A stretch of 64,000 nt of DNA from Photobacterium angustum (GCF_003026365.1 NZ_PYOM01000022.1:18023-82022); one strand, 5' to 3'. Positions 18,925 through 26,670 are shown, counted from the stretch's first letter. Made by a program: numbers and translations. Notes: generated by a model from the sequence alone, not told the origin.

Positions 18925-21204
18925 TTAACTTACATTTATGTCAGTACTGTGATCATTATTCCAGATAATATCTGATTTGGATGAGCTTCGTACTTTCACA
19001 AGCCCTTTATCAATGCCTTCAATACAAGAACGACGAATATCGCCACAGACAAAGCTGGCTGCTGGTGCGGCATCGATAGCGCATAAATGTACCCAATGGC
19101 TACCTGGTTCACTGTCATTCATCTTCACTCCCGCATTGACTGCCATTAATAAGATATCAATAAGCTCTTGGTCATTAATCGCCGTATAAGCGCGGGGTAA
19201 GAATGGGTACTCTGCCATACCGATTTGAATATCATTATTGAGATTATTTTTAAGCGCATAGTTATCAACAAGTTGCTGTAATGAATCCGCTAACTGTTTA
19301 GGATCGCAACTTAACCGTGCGTTCGGCTCTATATATAAGAACATGGCATCGGAGAAGTGATAGATCCTTGCTGGCTCTAATACTTGTTCTTGTAAATACA
19401 AGCCAAAGGCCTTTTCGGCATCTAAGCCTTGCTTATAGCCTTGCTCTAAGTAAATTCGCTTTAAGCAAGATACTTCAAATAACGCAAAGCGTAATCGGTC
19501 ACTTAGCGGTTCATTGATTATTTCACCTAAGTGCCACTGCTCAAAGTTGGCACTACTTTGCTGAAGTGAGTTTGCTAAACGCGCATTGAGCATTCGTAAG
19601 TTACGTAGACCACTACGGGGATGGGTATAATAATCCGTTCGCAGTTGTGCTAGTTGTTGCTTGAGTTGTTTATTCAGATGTTGGCGACGGAATAATAGCA
19701 AAAGCATAAAGGCTAAAACACCAATTAAAATCATGGTGATTTTTTGCTGTTTATATAAAGCTTTTTCACTTTCAAATTGTTCACGCTCCATCTCTTCAAG
19801 CTTAAGTGAGCGCTCCATCATTTTTTGTTGTTGTTTAAATACTTCAACATTACTTCTTGCAATACTTTCTTGTTGGCCAGCATATAACTGTTCATAGCGA
19901 CGCTGACTCAATAACGCGTTGTAGTAATCATTTTGCTTTTCAAAGGCTTCTGAAAGGATAGATTCACCCAAGAGTTGTAACTTGATAGCACCAATACGAC
20001 TGGCTGAAATTAAACCTGCTTGAAGAGAGGTTACCGCATCATCGAGCTTGTTTTCAGCAAGCTCTAATTGGCCCTGCAAGATTTGGCTTTCAGCTACAAT
20101 GTTTTCATTACCCGTTTGTAGCGCTAAGTTACGTGCTTGTACGATATAAGTTTCTGCTTTGGTGTAGTTGTATAAATGCAGATACACACGAGCAATATTT
20201 AAACGTAACCGTGCTGAGCGAACATCGTGTTCAAGTTGGTTTTCTTGGTCTAACGCGTTGAAATAGTGAACCAGCGCTAAGTTATAACGCCCTTGTTGTT
20301 CATAAATAGAAGCAATTAACGTTAAGGTCTTAGCTAGTTGCTGACTGCGCTTATAGCGCTCGAAAAACTCACCCGCTTGGGTTGCATGATCGAGTGCCTT
20401 ATCAAATACTTTTCGCTCATCAAATAACTCAGCTAAATAATAGTTAGCTTGAGCTATTTGCCCTTGATCATCCGTTTCAACCGCTAGCCAATAACCACTA
20501 AGTAGACGATCGAGCGCCATATCATAGTGGTGATGGTTTAAATAATGTTGACCCAGTTTTAATTGGTAATTAATAAGCTCGTCTTGATCATCTAATGCCA
20601 CTAAATAACCCTTGGCTTTGATATATAGTTTTTCTGCTTTTTCATCAGCACCAATAGTTGATTCAATGTTGGCACGTAACATTAATGAACGATATTTAAG
20701 GACTTGTAGTTGCTTTGTTAGCTTGAGTGAGGGAGCTTTGCGACTTTCAGCATCAATATTATCGAGCATTTTTAATGCAGTAGTGCTATTGCGAAGATTT
20801 TCCCAATAGAATGTAGCTAGCAATAACTGACTTTCATATAGAGGATAAATAAGGTGATGTTCAGTAGCGATTTTTTCAGCTTTTTTGATAACACTTATAG
20901 CTTGTTCTGAACGTTGCAAAATCGATAGCGCTTTAGCTTGAATTTGTAGTGCATTCACCGTATTTAATGGCGTTCGGATGGTGTGATCACTTTCTTCATT
21001 GATATGCACTCTAGCTGGGTCTTGAGGTTTACTTAAGCGACGCTGGCTGAGGTATTTTTGGGTGATAGAAAGTGCTCGCTCAGGCTGACTAAGTAGCAAG
21101 CTGTTAGCTTCAGAAAGCATAGGGACGGTGTAGGTTTTTGCTTGCAGGCTGAAGGAAATTGAAAACAAAAAGATAACAGTGCAAAGCAAACGGCGAAAAA
21201 ACAT
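18925..21204 (-). CDS. TPR membrane protein with cryptic GGDEF-like C-terminus
   Basis: A 759-aa protein. Signal sequence FFRRLLCTVIFLFSISFS with likely cleavage after LQA; then ~440 residues of helical tetratricopeptide-like repeats (for example ALDHATQAGEFFERYKRSQQ, NLALVHYFNALDQENQLEHD); a transmembrane helix (MILIGVLAFMLLLLF, ~residue 490) and a cytoplasmic domain. That domain follows a GGDEF plan (PRSGLRNLRMLNARL, HFSDAMFLYI at the signature position, IQIGMAEYPFLPRA, IDILLMAVNAGVKM) but has lost the active site. Predicted as a periplasmic TPR sensor with a pseudo-GGDEF output. ATG 21204 is preferred over TTG 21222. Confidence 0.8.
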   Translation of the reverse strand: MFFRRLLCTVIFLFSISFSLQAKTYTVPMLSEANSLLLSQPERALSITQKYLSQRRLSKPQDPARVHINEESDHTIRTPLNTVNALQIQAKALSILQRSEQAISVIKKAEKIATEHHLIYPLYESQLLLATFYWENLRNSTTALKMLDNIDAESRKAPSLKLTKQLQVLKYRSLMLRANIESTIGADEKAEKLYIKAKGYLVALDDQDELINYQLKLGQHYLNHHHYDMALDRLLSGYWLAVETDDQGQIAQANYYLAELFDERKVFDKALDHATQAGEFFERYKRSQQLAKTLTLIASIYEQQGRYNLALVHYFNALDQENQLEHDVRSARLRLNIARVYLHLYNYTKAETYIVQARNLALQTGNENIVAESQILQGQLELAENKLDDAVTSLQAGLISASRIGAIKLQLLGESILSEAFEKQNDYYNALLSQRRYEQLYAGQQESIARSNVEVFKQQQKMMERSLKLEEMEREQFESEKALYKQQKITMILIGVLAFMLLLLFRRQHLNKQLKQQLAQLRTDYYTHPRSGLRNLRMLNARLANSLQQSSANFEQWHLGEIINEPLSDRLRFALFEVSCLKRIYLEQGYKQGLDAEKAFGLYLQEQVLEPARIYHFSDAMFLYIEPNARLSCDPKQLADSLQQLVDNYALKNNLNNDIQIGMAEYPFLPRAYTAINDQELIDILLMAVNAGVKMNDSEPGSHWVHLCAIDAAPAASFVCGDIRRSCIEGIDKGLVKVRSSSKSDIIWNNDHSTDINVS

Positions 21205-21260
21205 ATCATCCCAAGACAACAAAAAAACGAATAGTATTGATTTTACTGGCTTAAGGCATC

Positions 21261-21293
21261 AAGTCCAGCAAAGACAGGTTTTTTGCTGGACTT
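21261..21293. terminator. Hairpin downstream of queF, possible terminator
   Basis: A 12-bp perfect stem (21261-21272 with 21282-21293) with a 9-nt loop sits between queF and the TPR gene. Neither side has a proper T tract after the stem, so termination is uncertain. Confidence 0.4.
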
Positions 21294-21320
21294 AATGTTG
21301 ATTTCGCTAACAGAGTCGAA

Positions 21321-22169
21321 TTACTGGCGAGCGAGGCGGAAGTTGTCGCTAGGTGATTTACCCATATTGGTACGATAAGGGTTTATGTCTAAGCCACCAC
21401 GGCGAGTATAACGTGCATATACCGTTAATAATTCAGGTTTACAGTATTTCATAATATCGCTGAATATACGCTCAACACACTGCTCGTGGAATTCATTATG
21501 GTTACGGAATGAAATGATGTATCGCAACAGTTTTTCACGATTAATACGTTTGCCTTTATAAGCAATACGAACGCTACCCCAATCGGGTTGACTGGTGATC
21601 AGGCAATTTGATTTTAATAAGTGGCTATGAAGAATTTCTTCTACTTCTTCCTCTTCAACACTATTTTCTAGTAGTGCCGGATTAAAACAGTAGTCTTCAA
21701 TTTCAATATCTTGATCGTCAATACAAGCACCAAAGAAATTTACGATTGGTTGCTCGCTAAAATCTTCTAATGGTTGAATAGTAACGTCAACATCAGCGCC
21801 CGCACAGCGTGATAGATCAATCTGCAGTGTATCTGCAATACCTTGCCAACTTTCAAATCGAGTTTGGTTAAAGCTATTGAGGTAAAGTTTGAAAGATTTA
21901 GATTCAATCAAGTTTGGACTTGAAGCGGGTAGACGTACCTCACCAATGGCAACTTGTGGTAGTCCTTTGCTATTTAACCATGACAATTCGTACAGCGTCC
22001 AAATGTCATAGCCAGTGAAAGGGAGTGCATCATCACTGATATTGAGATCGGTACGGTTTAGGCTTCTCGGTACTGCTTGTAGTAGCGATGGGTCGTACTG
22101 ATCTTTATACTCTGTGGTTTGACCAAGGGTTAAACCAGCTAATTCTTTAGCGTCTTTATATTTACTCAT
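21321..22169 (-). CDS. queF: NADPH-dependent 7-cyano-7-deazaguanine reductase QueF
   Basis: Reduces preQ0 to preQ1 in queuosine synthesis. The 282-aa protein is the long, YqcD-type bidomain form. Catalytic cysteine and aspartate lie in [21 protein letters not shown]/substrate residues in [17 protein letters not shown]-terminal [14 protein letters not shown]. Divergent from syd, as in E. coli. Confidence 0.96.
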   Translation of the reverse strand: MSKYKDAKELAGLTLGQTTEYKDQYDPSLLQAVPRSLNRTDLNISDDALPFTGYDIWTLYELSWLNSKGLPQVAIGEVRLPASSPNLIESKSFKLYLNSFNQTRFESWQGIADTLQIDLSRCAGADVDVTIQPLEDFSEQPIVNFFGACIDDQDIEIEDYCFNPALLENSVEEEEVEEILHSHLLKSNCLITSQPDWGSVRIAYKGKRINREKLLRYIISFRNHNEFHEQCVERIFSDIMKYCKPELLTVYARYTRRGGLDINPYRTNMGKSPSDNFRLARQ

Positions 22170-22259
22170 ACTGTCTATGACACTCTTGGATTAGAATTGA
22201 TAGTCCGTAAAAAACGGTTTTCAAGTCTAAAGTTTACTGAATCTTTAATGAGGTTGCGA

Positions 22260-22814
22260 ATGAATCATCCAGTTACCTGTGCTTTATCTGATTTTTCTTC
22301 TCGTTATTTGCAAGCATGGTGTGATGCAGATCGCGGTTTTCCAGAAAGTCATGATCTTGTTGGCTTAGATTCCCCCTGTGTGATCCATGATTCTGGCGAT
22401 ATGGTGACATGGAAGCCAATGCCACGAAATCCTATTGGAACGTTATCTGGAGTCGAGAAAGGGATTGAGCTTGCACTACATCAAGATGTTCATGACTTTT
22501 ATTGCTCACAATTTAGTGGTGATATGCGAGCGAAATTTGGTGATATTGAGTTGGATTTACTACAAGCTTTTAATGAAGATGATATAGATCGTTTACAACA
22601 AAATATTTTAGGCCACTTAGTGACACAACGCCGTTTAAAGCTAAAGCCAACTGTCTTTATTGCCGCATTAGAAGCTGAGTTTGAAGTGATCTCTATCTGT
22701 AATTTAACGGGTAATGTCTTACGAGAAACGCTAGGTAAAGATATTCGTGAAGTGTTAGCGGTTAATGTTGAAGAGTTCTTAACTCAGTTAACCCCCGTAT
22801 TAACAGAGGAATAA
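22260..22814 (+). CDS. syd: SecY-interacting protein Syd
   Basis: A soluble protein of 184 aa that binds SecY at the inner membrane and monitors translocon assembly. Family motifs FYCSQFSGDMRAKFGDIELDLLQ and GHLVTQRRLKLKPTVFIA align with E. coli Syd. ATG 22260 is chosen: GAGG at 22250-22253 is correctly spaced, and the longer frame adds a basic stretch absent from the family. The DUF2310 gene starts 3 nt after the stop. Confidence 0.93.
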   Translation: MNHPVTCALSDFSSRYLQAWCDADRGFPESHDLVGLDSPCVIHDSGDMVTWKPMPRNPIGTLSGVEKGIELALHQDVHDFYCSQFSGDMRAKFGDIELDLLQAFNEDDIDRLQQNILGHLVTQRRLKLKPTVFIAALEAEFEVISICNLTGNVLRETLGKDIREVLAVNVEEFLTQLTPVLTEE

Positions 22815-22817
22815 AGA

Positions 22818-23594
22818 GTGTACGTTGTAGAGTTACAGTTTGAGTGTTTTGATAATACAACGCTATCACGTGTGGATCGTGCCATTAATGGATTAATGGA
22901 TGATCTACGTTATAACGGTCAAGTGTTAGGACGTGAGTTTCCTATTACGATTGATGATGGGGTTTTTCGTGTACGTGCAGTATGCCCTGAAAAAGACAGT
23001 CTGCACCCCAAATACAATAGTGAACAAGTGACGCGCTGTATTGAAAAGTTGAGTGATGCTTGTTTACTGACACCAAAAATAAAAGTGTTAGGGATTGATT
23101 TAAACTCAGAAGCGGCAGCTGAGCAGAGCAAGCCATCGTGGCAAGTGCTTTATACAACCTACGTACATACATGTTCGCCGCTACGTAGTGGTGATTCATT
23201 ATTACCGATCCCACTCTATCAGACAGGTGCCCATCTTGATGGTGATTATAAAGCATTGGTTAAATGGCAAACAGAGTGGCAAGCCTTTGATGAAATTCAG
23301 ATGGCAAATAAGAGCCAACCTGCAATAAAAATGGCACTAGATGAAATTGGTGAGGTTGATAGTGAACTATTTTCTCGTGGTGAGAAATTACGTGATCAGA
23401 TCGAATCAACAACTCAGATCCCTACTTATTACTACCTCTATCGTGTTGGTGGAGAAAATCTCGAGAGTGAAATAAACCGAACATGTCCTAAGTGTGGAAA
23501 TGATTGGCGTGTAGAGGAGCCTTTACATGGTTTATTCCATTTCAAGTGCGATAAATGTCGATTAGTTTCAAACCTATCGTGGAACTATCAATAA
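22818..23594 (+). CDS. DUF2310 zinc-ribbon protein
   Basis: A 258-aa protein with a C-terminal zinc ribbon: CPKCGNDW and, ~20 residues later, FKCDKCRLVSNLSW, giving a CxxC/CxxC metal site. The N-terminal ~200 residues match the DUF2310 family of Zn-ribbon, possibly nucleic-acid-binding proteins. Function unknown. It starts at GTG 22818 three bases after syd, so the two are co-translated; a strong terminator follows. Confidence 0.82.
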   Translation: MYVVELQFECFDNTTLSRVDRAINGLMDDLRYNGQVLGREFPITIDDGVFRVRAVCPEKDSLHPKYNSEQVTRCIEKLSDACLLTPKIKVLGIDLNSEAAAEQSKPSWQVLYTTYVHTCSPLRSGDSLLPIPLYQTGAHLDGDYKALVKWQTEWQAFDEIQMANKSQPAIKMALDEIGEVDSELFSRGEKLRDQIESTTQIPTYYYLYRVGGENLESEINRTCPKCGNDWRVEEPLHGLFHFKCDKCRLVSNLSWNYQ

Positions 23595-23596
23595 TA

Positions 23597-23634
23597 TAAA
23601 AAGGCTCCTGATTTGATCAAAGGAGCCTTTTTAT
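23597..23634. terminator. Bidirectional terminator after the DUF2310 gene
   Basis: AAAAAGGCTCCT pairs with AGGAGCCTTTTT across an 11-nt loop. It ends the syd unit and the convergent minus-strand 90-aa gene, whose stop lies at its edge. Confidence 0.88.
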
Positions 23635-23906
23635 TATTGCTGAGCTTCTAATTTAGCCAAGCGAGTTGAAAGTGTGATGATCTGTTGTTCGAGTTGAGTG
23701 ATACGTTCATCAGCAGTGAGCTCTTTGGTTTGCTTTTCAATCGTTGGCACTTTGGCATTTTTTTTCCATGCTTGAAGTGCTTTGATAATAACAGGTATCG
23801 GCAGAGGGTTTGCTAATCGTGATTTTATTAAGGCAACAGAAGGCTCTTTTCCTTCTGAGATTAAAGAACAAATCGCATTCTCTAATTCTTGGGTAATTGT
23901 CGACAT
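23634..23906 (-). CDS. Small helical protein, possible HTH plus coiled coil
   Basis: A 90-aa protein. Residues ~5-48 resemble a small winged-helix/KfrA-like DNA-binding unit (LISEGKEPSVALIKSRL...VIIKALQAWKK); residues ~65-90 form a coiled coil (RITQLEQQIITLSTRLAKLEAQQ). I do not recognise the family with certainty, and the DNA-binding assignment is inference from pattern. It follows the DUF2789 gene by 31 nt on the same strand. Confidence 0.55.
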   Translation of the reverse strand: MSTITQELENAICSLISEGKEPSVALIKSRLANPLPIPVIIKALQAWKKNAKVPTIEKQTKELTADERITQLEQQIITLSTRLAKLEAQQ

Positions 23907-23937
23907 TGTTTTTAGTATCCTACATATAACAACGCAT

Positions 23938-24171
23938 TTACTTTCTCAGTAAAGCATCAAGTTGATCAATCACTTCACACCAGTCTGCATCTTGCTCTTG
24001 GCATTCCTTTATAAATCGGCGTTGTATAGCAGAGAAAAAAGGTGCTTCAGCAATATTTTGATGTTGGGCTAACTGATGTTGGATGATGAATGATTGTATA
24101 AACTCATCTGAATTATTAAGTCCTAATTGGCTGAATAAATGAGATAAATTGTGCTGAAATTGTTCCATCAT
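23938..24171 (-). CDS. DUF2789 family protein
   Basis: A 77-aa soluble protein with the DUF2789 pattern: HNLSHLFSQLGLNNSDEFI, an aromatic FFSAIQRRFIKE and a DADWCEVIDQLDALLRK C-terminus. Function unknown. GAGGAAG precedes two adjacent ATGs (24171 and 24168). It is transcribed away from the csrB cluster, so its promoter lies next to the first GacA/UvrY-type box. Confidence 0.78.
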   Translation of the reverse strand: MMEQFQHNLSHLFSQLGLNNSDEFIQSFIIQHQLAQHQNIAEAPFFSAIQRRFIKECQEQDADWCEVIDQLDALLRK

Positions 24172-24246
24172 CGCTTCCTCATAATCATGACCGAGATATT
24201 AAGCAAAGTATAGTGTATTAAAACTGTCTTTTTTTACTATTACTGT

Positions 24247-24264
24247 TGTGAGAGATCGCTTACA
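24247..24264. promoter_or_regulatory. GacA/UvrY (VarA) box of csrB copy 1
   Basis: TGTGAGAGATCGCTTACA is one mismatch per half-region from the consensus TGTAAG-N6-CTTACA bound by GacA/UvrY/VarA response regulators. It begins 186 nt before the predicted csrB-1 start. The downstream flank AATGCGTG is shared with the second box. Confidence 0.85.
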
Positions 24265-24397
24265 AATGCGTGAGAAAATAATCCTATAAACATACTATAT
24301 CTCGTTACTTTGTTTTTTATCTTGTTGATTTTAAATGGTCTGTATATTGGTGTTTATTTTATCAAAAAATGTTTTATAAATTATTGCTAGAGCTTTA

Positions 24398-24425
24398 TTG
24401 TTTAAAAAAGCAAATCGCGTAGTCT
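24398..24425 (+). promoter_or_regulatory. Promoter of csrB copy 1
   Basis: TTGTTT (24398-24403) and TAGTCT (24420-24425) are 16 nt apart, with the conserved RNA start GTCGG 8 nt beyond. The hexamers are weak, as expected for an activator-dependent promoter, and their spacing is repeated exactly in copies 2 and 3. Confidence 0.6.
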
Positions 24426-24432
24426 TATTGGC

Positions 24433-24819
24433 GTCGGAAGGAGCTGACGGAACGGAACAGGAATATACTACAGGATGTAGTGGTCTCAGGATGAGAGGTT
24501 GATAAGCTAGGATGGTTTATCAAACAAGGACTGTGAAGGGAACACTCTAGGATAGAGTTTGGTAAGCAGGATGTTTACCTGTCAGGATGACAAAAGGAAC
24601 ACTTCAGGAAGAAGTAAAGGACACCTCCAGGAAGGAGAAGAGAGTCATAACAGGATGTGGTGACGGGTTAGGATAACCAAAGGAACAACTTCAGGATGAA
24701 GCGCAAGGACAATGCTGAAGGAATCGGCAGTCAAAGGAATGAGGCAGGGAGCACTATAGTAGCGGGAATGCTGCAAGTAAGACCTAAGGGCGCGACGAAA
24801 GTCGCGCCCTCTCTTTTTG
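24433..24819 (+). ncRNA. csrB1: CsrB-type CsrA-sequestering RNA, copy 1
   Basis: A ~387-nt non-coding RNA with 27 GGA triplets, many as CAGGATG or AAGGA in hairpin loops (for example TACAGGATGTA, ACTTCAGGAAGAAGT, CTCCAGGAAGGAG). Such motifs bind CsrA dimers and titrate this translational regulator. Two blocks match E. coli CsrB closely: AAAGGACACCTCCAGGA and AGCGGGAATGCTGC. It ends in a strong terminator. The syd-csrB-yqcC neighbourhood is conserved with E. coli. The 5' end is inferred from promoter spacing and conservation between copies. The gene number is mine. Confidence 0.93.
24788..24819 (+). terminator. Terminator of csrB copy 1
   Basis: A 9-bp GC-rich stem GGGCGCGAC/GTCGCGCCC with a GAAA tetraloop is followed by CTCTTTTT. 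Confidence 0.92.
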
Positions 24820-24963
24820 TTTAAAGGAAAATATCTTTGTTCCTTTTCCTTTCTTTTATAACGAAAGTTGTTTTTACAGCGTGACGCATATGTCGATTTA
24901 TACGTAAAAAGATTAAATATAAAAGAATATTTCAGTTTTTATATCGTTAATCTCTTCCTTCCT

Positions 24964-24981
24964 TGTGCGAGATCTCTTACA
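24964..24981. promoter_or_regulatory. GacA/UvrY (VarA) box of csrB copy 2
   Basis: TGTGCGAGATCTCTTACA matches TGTAAG-N6-CTTACA except in the left arm. It begins 187 nt before the predicted csrB-2 start and is flanked by the same AATGCGTG as box 1. Confidence 0.83.
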
Positions 24982-25115
24982 AATGCGTGGGATATCTGTT
25001 GTTTATCTGACATCAAATGTCTCTGTTATGCAATTAACTACATGATTATAATGTATTTATTACTGTGTACGTATTTTGTTTTTTTTCAATAGAAAATAAA
25101 TGTATTTTGGTATCT

Positions 25116-25143
25116 GTGTTTATTACGGTGATTGACGTAATAT
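25116..25143 (+). promoter_or_regulatory. Promoter of csrB copy 2
   Basis: GTGTTT (25116-25121) and TAATAT (25138-25143), 16-nt spacer. It is at exactly the same offset from the RNA start as in copy 1, although the surrounding sequence differs. Confidence 0.6.
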
Positions 25144-25150
25144 TAATGGT

Positions 25151-25538
25151 GTCGGAAGGAACTGACGGAACGGAACAGGAATATACTACAGGATGTAGTG
25201 GTCTCAGGATGAGAGGTTGATAGGCTAGGATGGTTTATCAAACAAGGACTGTGAAGGGAACACTCTAGGATAGAGTTCGGTAAGCAGGATGTTTACCTGT
25301 CAGGATGACAAAAGGAACACTTCAGGAAGAAGTAAAGGACACCTCCAGGAAGGAGAAGAGAGTCATAACAGGATGTGGTGACGGGTTAGGATAACCAAAG
25401 GAACAACTTCAGGACGAAGCACAAGGACAATGCTGAAGGAATCGGCAGTCAAAGGAATGAGGCAGGGAGCACTATAGTAGCGGGAATGCTGCAAGTAAGA
25501 CCTAAGGGCGCGACGCAAGTCGCGCCCGCTCTTTTTTA
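25151..25538 (+). ncRNA. csrB2: CsrB-type CsrA-sequestering RNA, copy 2
   Basis: Colinear with copy 1 without a single gap, offset by 718 bases. From the predicted 5' end to the end of the terminator stem (377 nt) I count six substitutions, at 25161, 25223, 25278, 25415, 25421 and 25516. One lies in the terminator loop (GCAA for GAAA) and one turns a CAGGATGAAG motif into CAGGACGAAG, leaving GGA intact. All CsrA-binding GGA triplets are therefore kept. Flanking DNA is largely unrelated to that of copy 1 apart from the UvrY-type box, so copies were duplicated recently or are homogenised by gene conversion. Confidence 0.93.
25506..25537 (+). terminator. Terminator of csrB copy 2
   Basis: GGGCGCGAC/GTCGCGCCC with a GCAA tetraloop is followed by GCTCTTTTTT. 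Confidence 0.92.
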
Positions 25539-25639
25539 TACCTCTCTAACATTTTCATATCTCTTTTTTATACTTCTTTTTATACGTTATCTAACATTCA
25601 ACGCCTCTCTTCCCTCTATTTTGTCTTTATTTTTATGCT

Positions 25640-25675
25640 TTATCTCTCTTTATCTCTCTTTATCTCTCTTTATCT
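25640..25675. repeat. 10-bp pyrimidine-rich tandem repeat
   Basis: Three perfect copies of TATCTCTCTT and a partial fourth, inside a strongly C/T-biased stretch (about 25530-25680) that fills the space between the csrB-2 terminator and the third UvrY-type box. No gene is visible in it. Confidence 0.8.
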
Positions 25676-25683
25676 ATTCACTT

Positions 25684-25701
25684 TGTAAGAGATCTCTTAC
25701 A
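25684..25701. promoter_or_regulatory. GacA/UvrY (VarA) box of csrB copy 3
   Basis: TGTAAGAGATCTCTTACA is a perfect 18-bp palindrome and a perfect match to TGTAAG-N6-CTTACA. It begins 186 nt before the predicted csrB-3 start. It is the best of the three sites and may have the highest affinity. Confidence 0.88.
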
Positions 25702-25834
25702 TCGCTGTGGGATTAATTCTTTTTTTAATCGTAAAAATAGTAATTAAAAATAAATTATCATTTAATATCAGTAGGTTATATTTGCGGTTGATGGTTTAAT
25801 AAAGAGTCTTTATTTTTCATAATCTATATATGTG

Positions 25835-25862
25835 TTGTTCATTATTACTAATCTAGTAATAT
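25835..25862 (+). promoter_or_regulatory. Promoter of csrB copy 3
   Basis: TTGTTC (25835-25840) and TAATAT (25857-25862), 16-nt spacer, with the conserved GTCG start 8 nt downstream. The strongest-looking of the three promoters. Confidence 0.65.
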
Positions 25863-25869
25863 CTATCTT

Positions 25870-26341
25870 GTCGAAAGGGAACGGCATTAGGAAATGGAAC
25901 AGCTAAGGATTAGCTACCTCAGGATGAGGATAGATAGTGGGGCTATCTAACAAGGATTGTGCAGGGAAAACTACAGGATGTAGTGAGGTAAATAGGATAT
26001 TTACTGGTCTGGATGACATGGAACACTTCAGGATGAAGTTTAGGGATAGTGCTCTAGGATGGAGTGAGTGGAACACTCTAGGATTGAGTAGGGAATAATC
26101 TTCATTGATGAAGTCAGGAACAGCTTTAGGATGAAGTAAAGGACACCTCCAGGACGGAAGAGAGAGTCAATATTGGAATATTGATGGGTCAAGGAACTAC
26201 CGAAGAGCAACTCTAGGATAGAGTTTGGAGCTACACTGGGGATTTAAGTATATCAAGGATTGATAGCAGGGAGCACCATAGTAGCGGGAATGCTGCATGT
26301 AAAGCCATAGGGCGCAACGAAAGTTGCGCCCGTTCTTTTTA
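25870..26341 (+). ncRNA. csrB3: CsrB-type CsrA-sequestering RNA, copy 3 (longer, diverged)
   Basis: A ~470-nt RNA with about 32 GGA triplets in the same stem-loop style (ACTTCAGGATGAAGT, ACTCTAGGATTGAGT, CTCCAGGACGGAAG). It shares the start GTCG, the block AAAGGACACCTCCAGGA, the 3' block GGGAGCACCATAGTAGCGGGAATGC (in two parts conserved with copies 1 and 2) and an equivalent terminator, but is otherwise clearly diverged and ~80 nt longer. It points at the convergent DUF3301 gene, whose stop codon is 15 nt beyond the RNA's end. Confidence 0.92.
26310..26341 (+). terminator. Terminator of csrB copy 3
   Basis: GGGCGCAAC/GTTGCGCCC with a GAAA loop and a T run at 26336-26340. Two compensating changes relative to copies 1 and 2 (G-C to A-T pair) keep the stem. 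There is no T tract on the minus strand. Confidence 0.92.
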
Positions 26342-26355
26342 TAGTGATATAAAAA

Positions 26356-26670
26356 CTAATACTCTTCACCCTCAGGAAGACGATGAGGGGGAATATAAAA
26401 ATGGCTTGCTCTAAGTCGCTTCATTTCTAAATAACCTTGATAGGCATCATGCCCGTCGGCAGAAAACTCAAAGACAAAGATAGTACGCCACCCCCATTCT
26501 CCACGATGATCTTTTATTTTTTGTTTTCCTCTCGCAAAGCTCAGTAATTGCAGCCCCATATTTTTACAGCGTTGCTCTATAAAATATTGTGCTAACTCTG
26601 TTTGTCGTCTTTGCTGCCAAAATAAAAAACCGATGATCGCGATAAGTAGTATTCCGAATAAATTGTCCAA
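26356..26670 (-). CDS. DUF3301 family protein
   Basis: A 104-aa protein with one N-terminal membrane helix (FGILLIAIIGFLFWQQRRQ) and a small cytoplasmic domain containing RCKNMGLQLLSFARG and WRTIFVFEFSADG, typical of DUF3301. Function unknown. It follows the DUF3549 gene by 18 nt on the same strand, and no minus-strand terminator separates it from the csrB genes it faces. Confidence 0.82.
   Translation of the reverse strand: MDNLFGILLIAIIGFLFWQQRRQTELAQYFIEQRCKNMGLQLLSFARGKQKIKDHRGEWGWRTIFVFEFSADGHDAYQGYLEMKRLRASHFYIPPHRLPEGEEY

Noticed and set aside
23634..24171. Toxin-antitoxin pair made of the 90-aa and 77-aa genes
   Set aside because: One matches DUF2789 and the other is HTH/coiled-coil-like; neither resembles a toxin, and there is no overlap or autoregulatory palindrome before the first gene.
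24868..25716. Open frames of about 75 codons in the csrB region (24868-25092 and 25486-25716)
   Set aside because: They cover an RNA terminator, the polypyrimidine tract or regulatory boxes, lack ribosome binding sites and have skewed composition.
24433..26341. CRISPR-like array from repeated CAGGATG/AAGGA motifs
   Set aside because: Motifs are short and irregularly spaced with no constant repeat or unique spacers, no cas genes are nearby, and promoter, GGA hairpins and terminator identify csrB RNAs.
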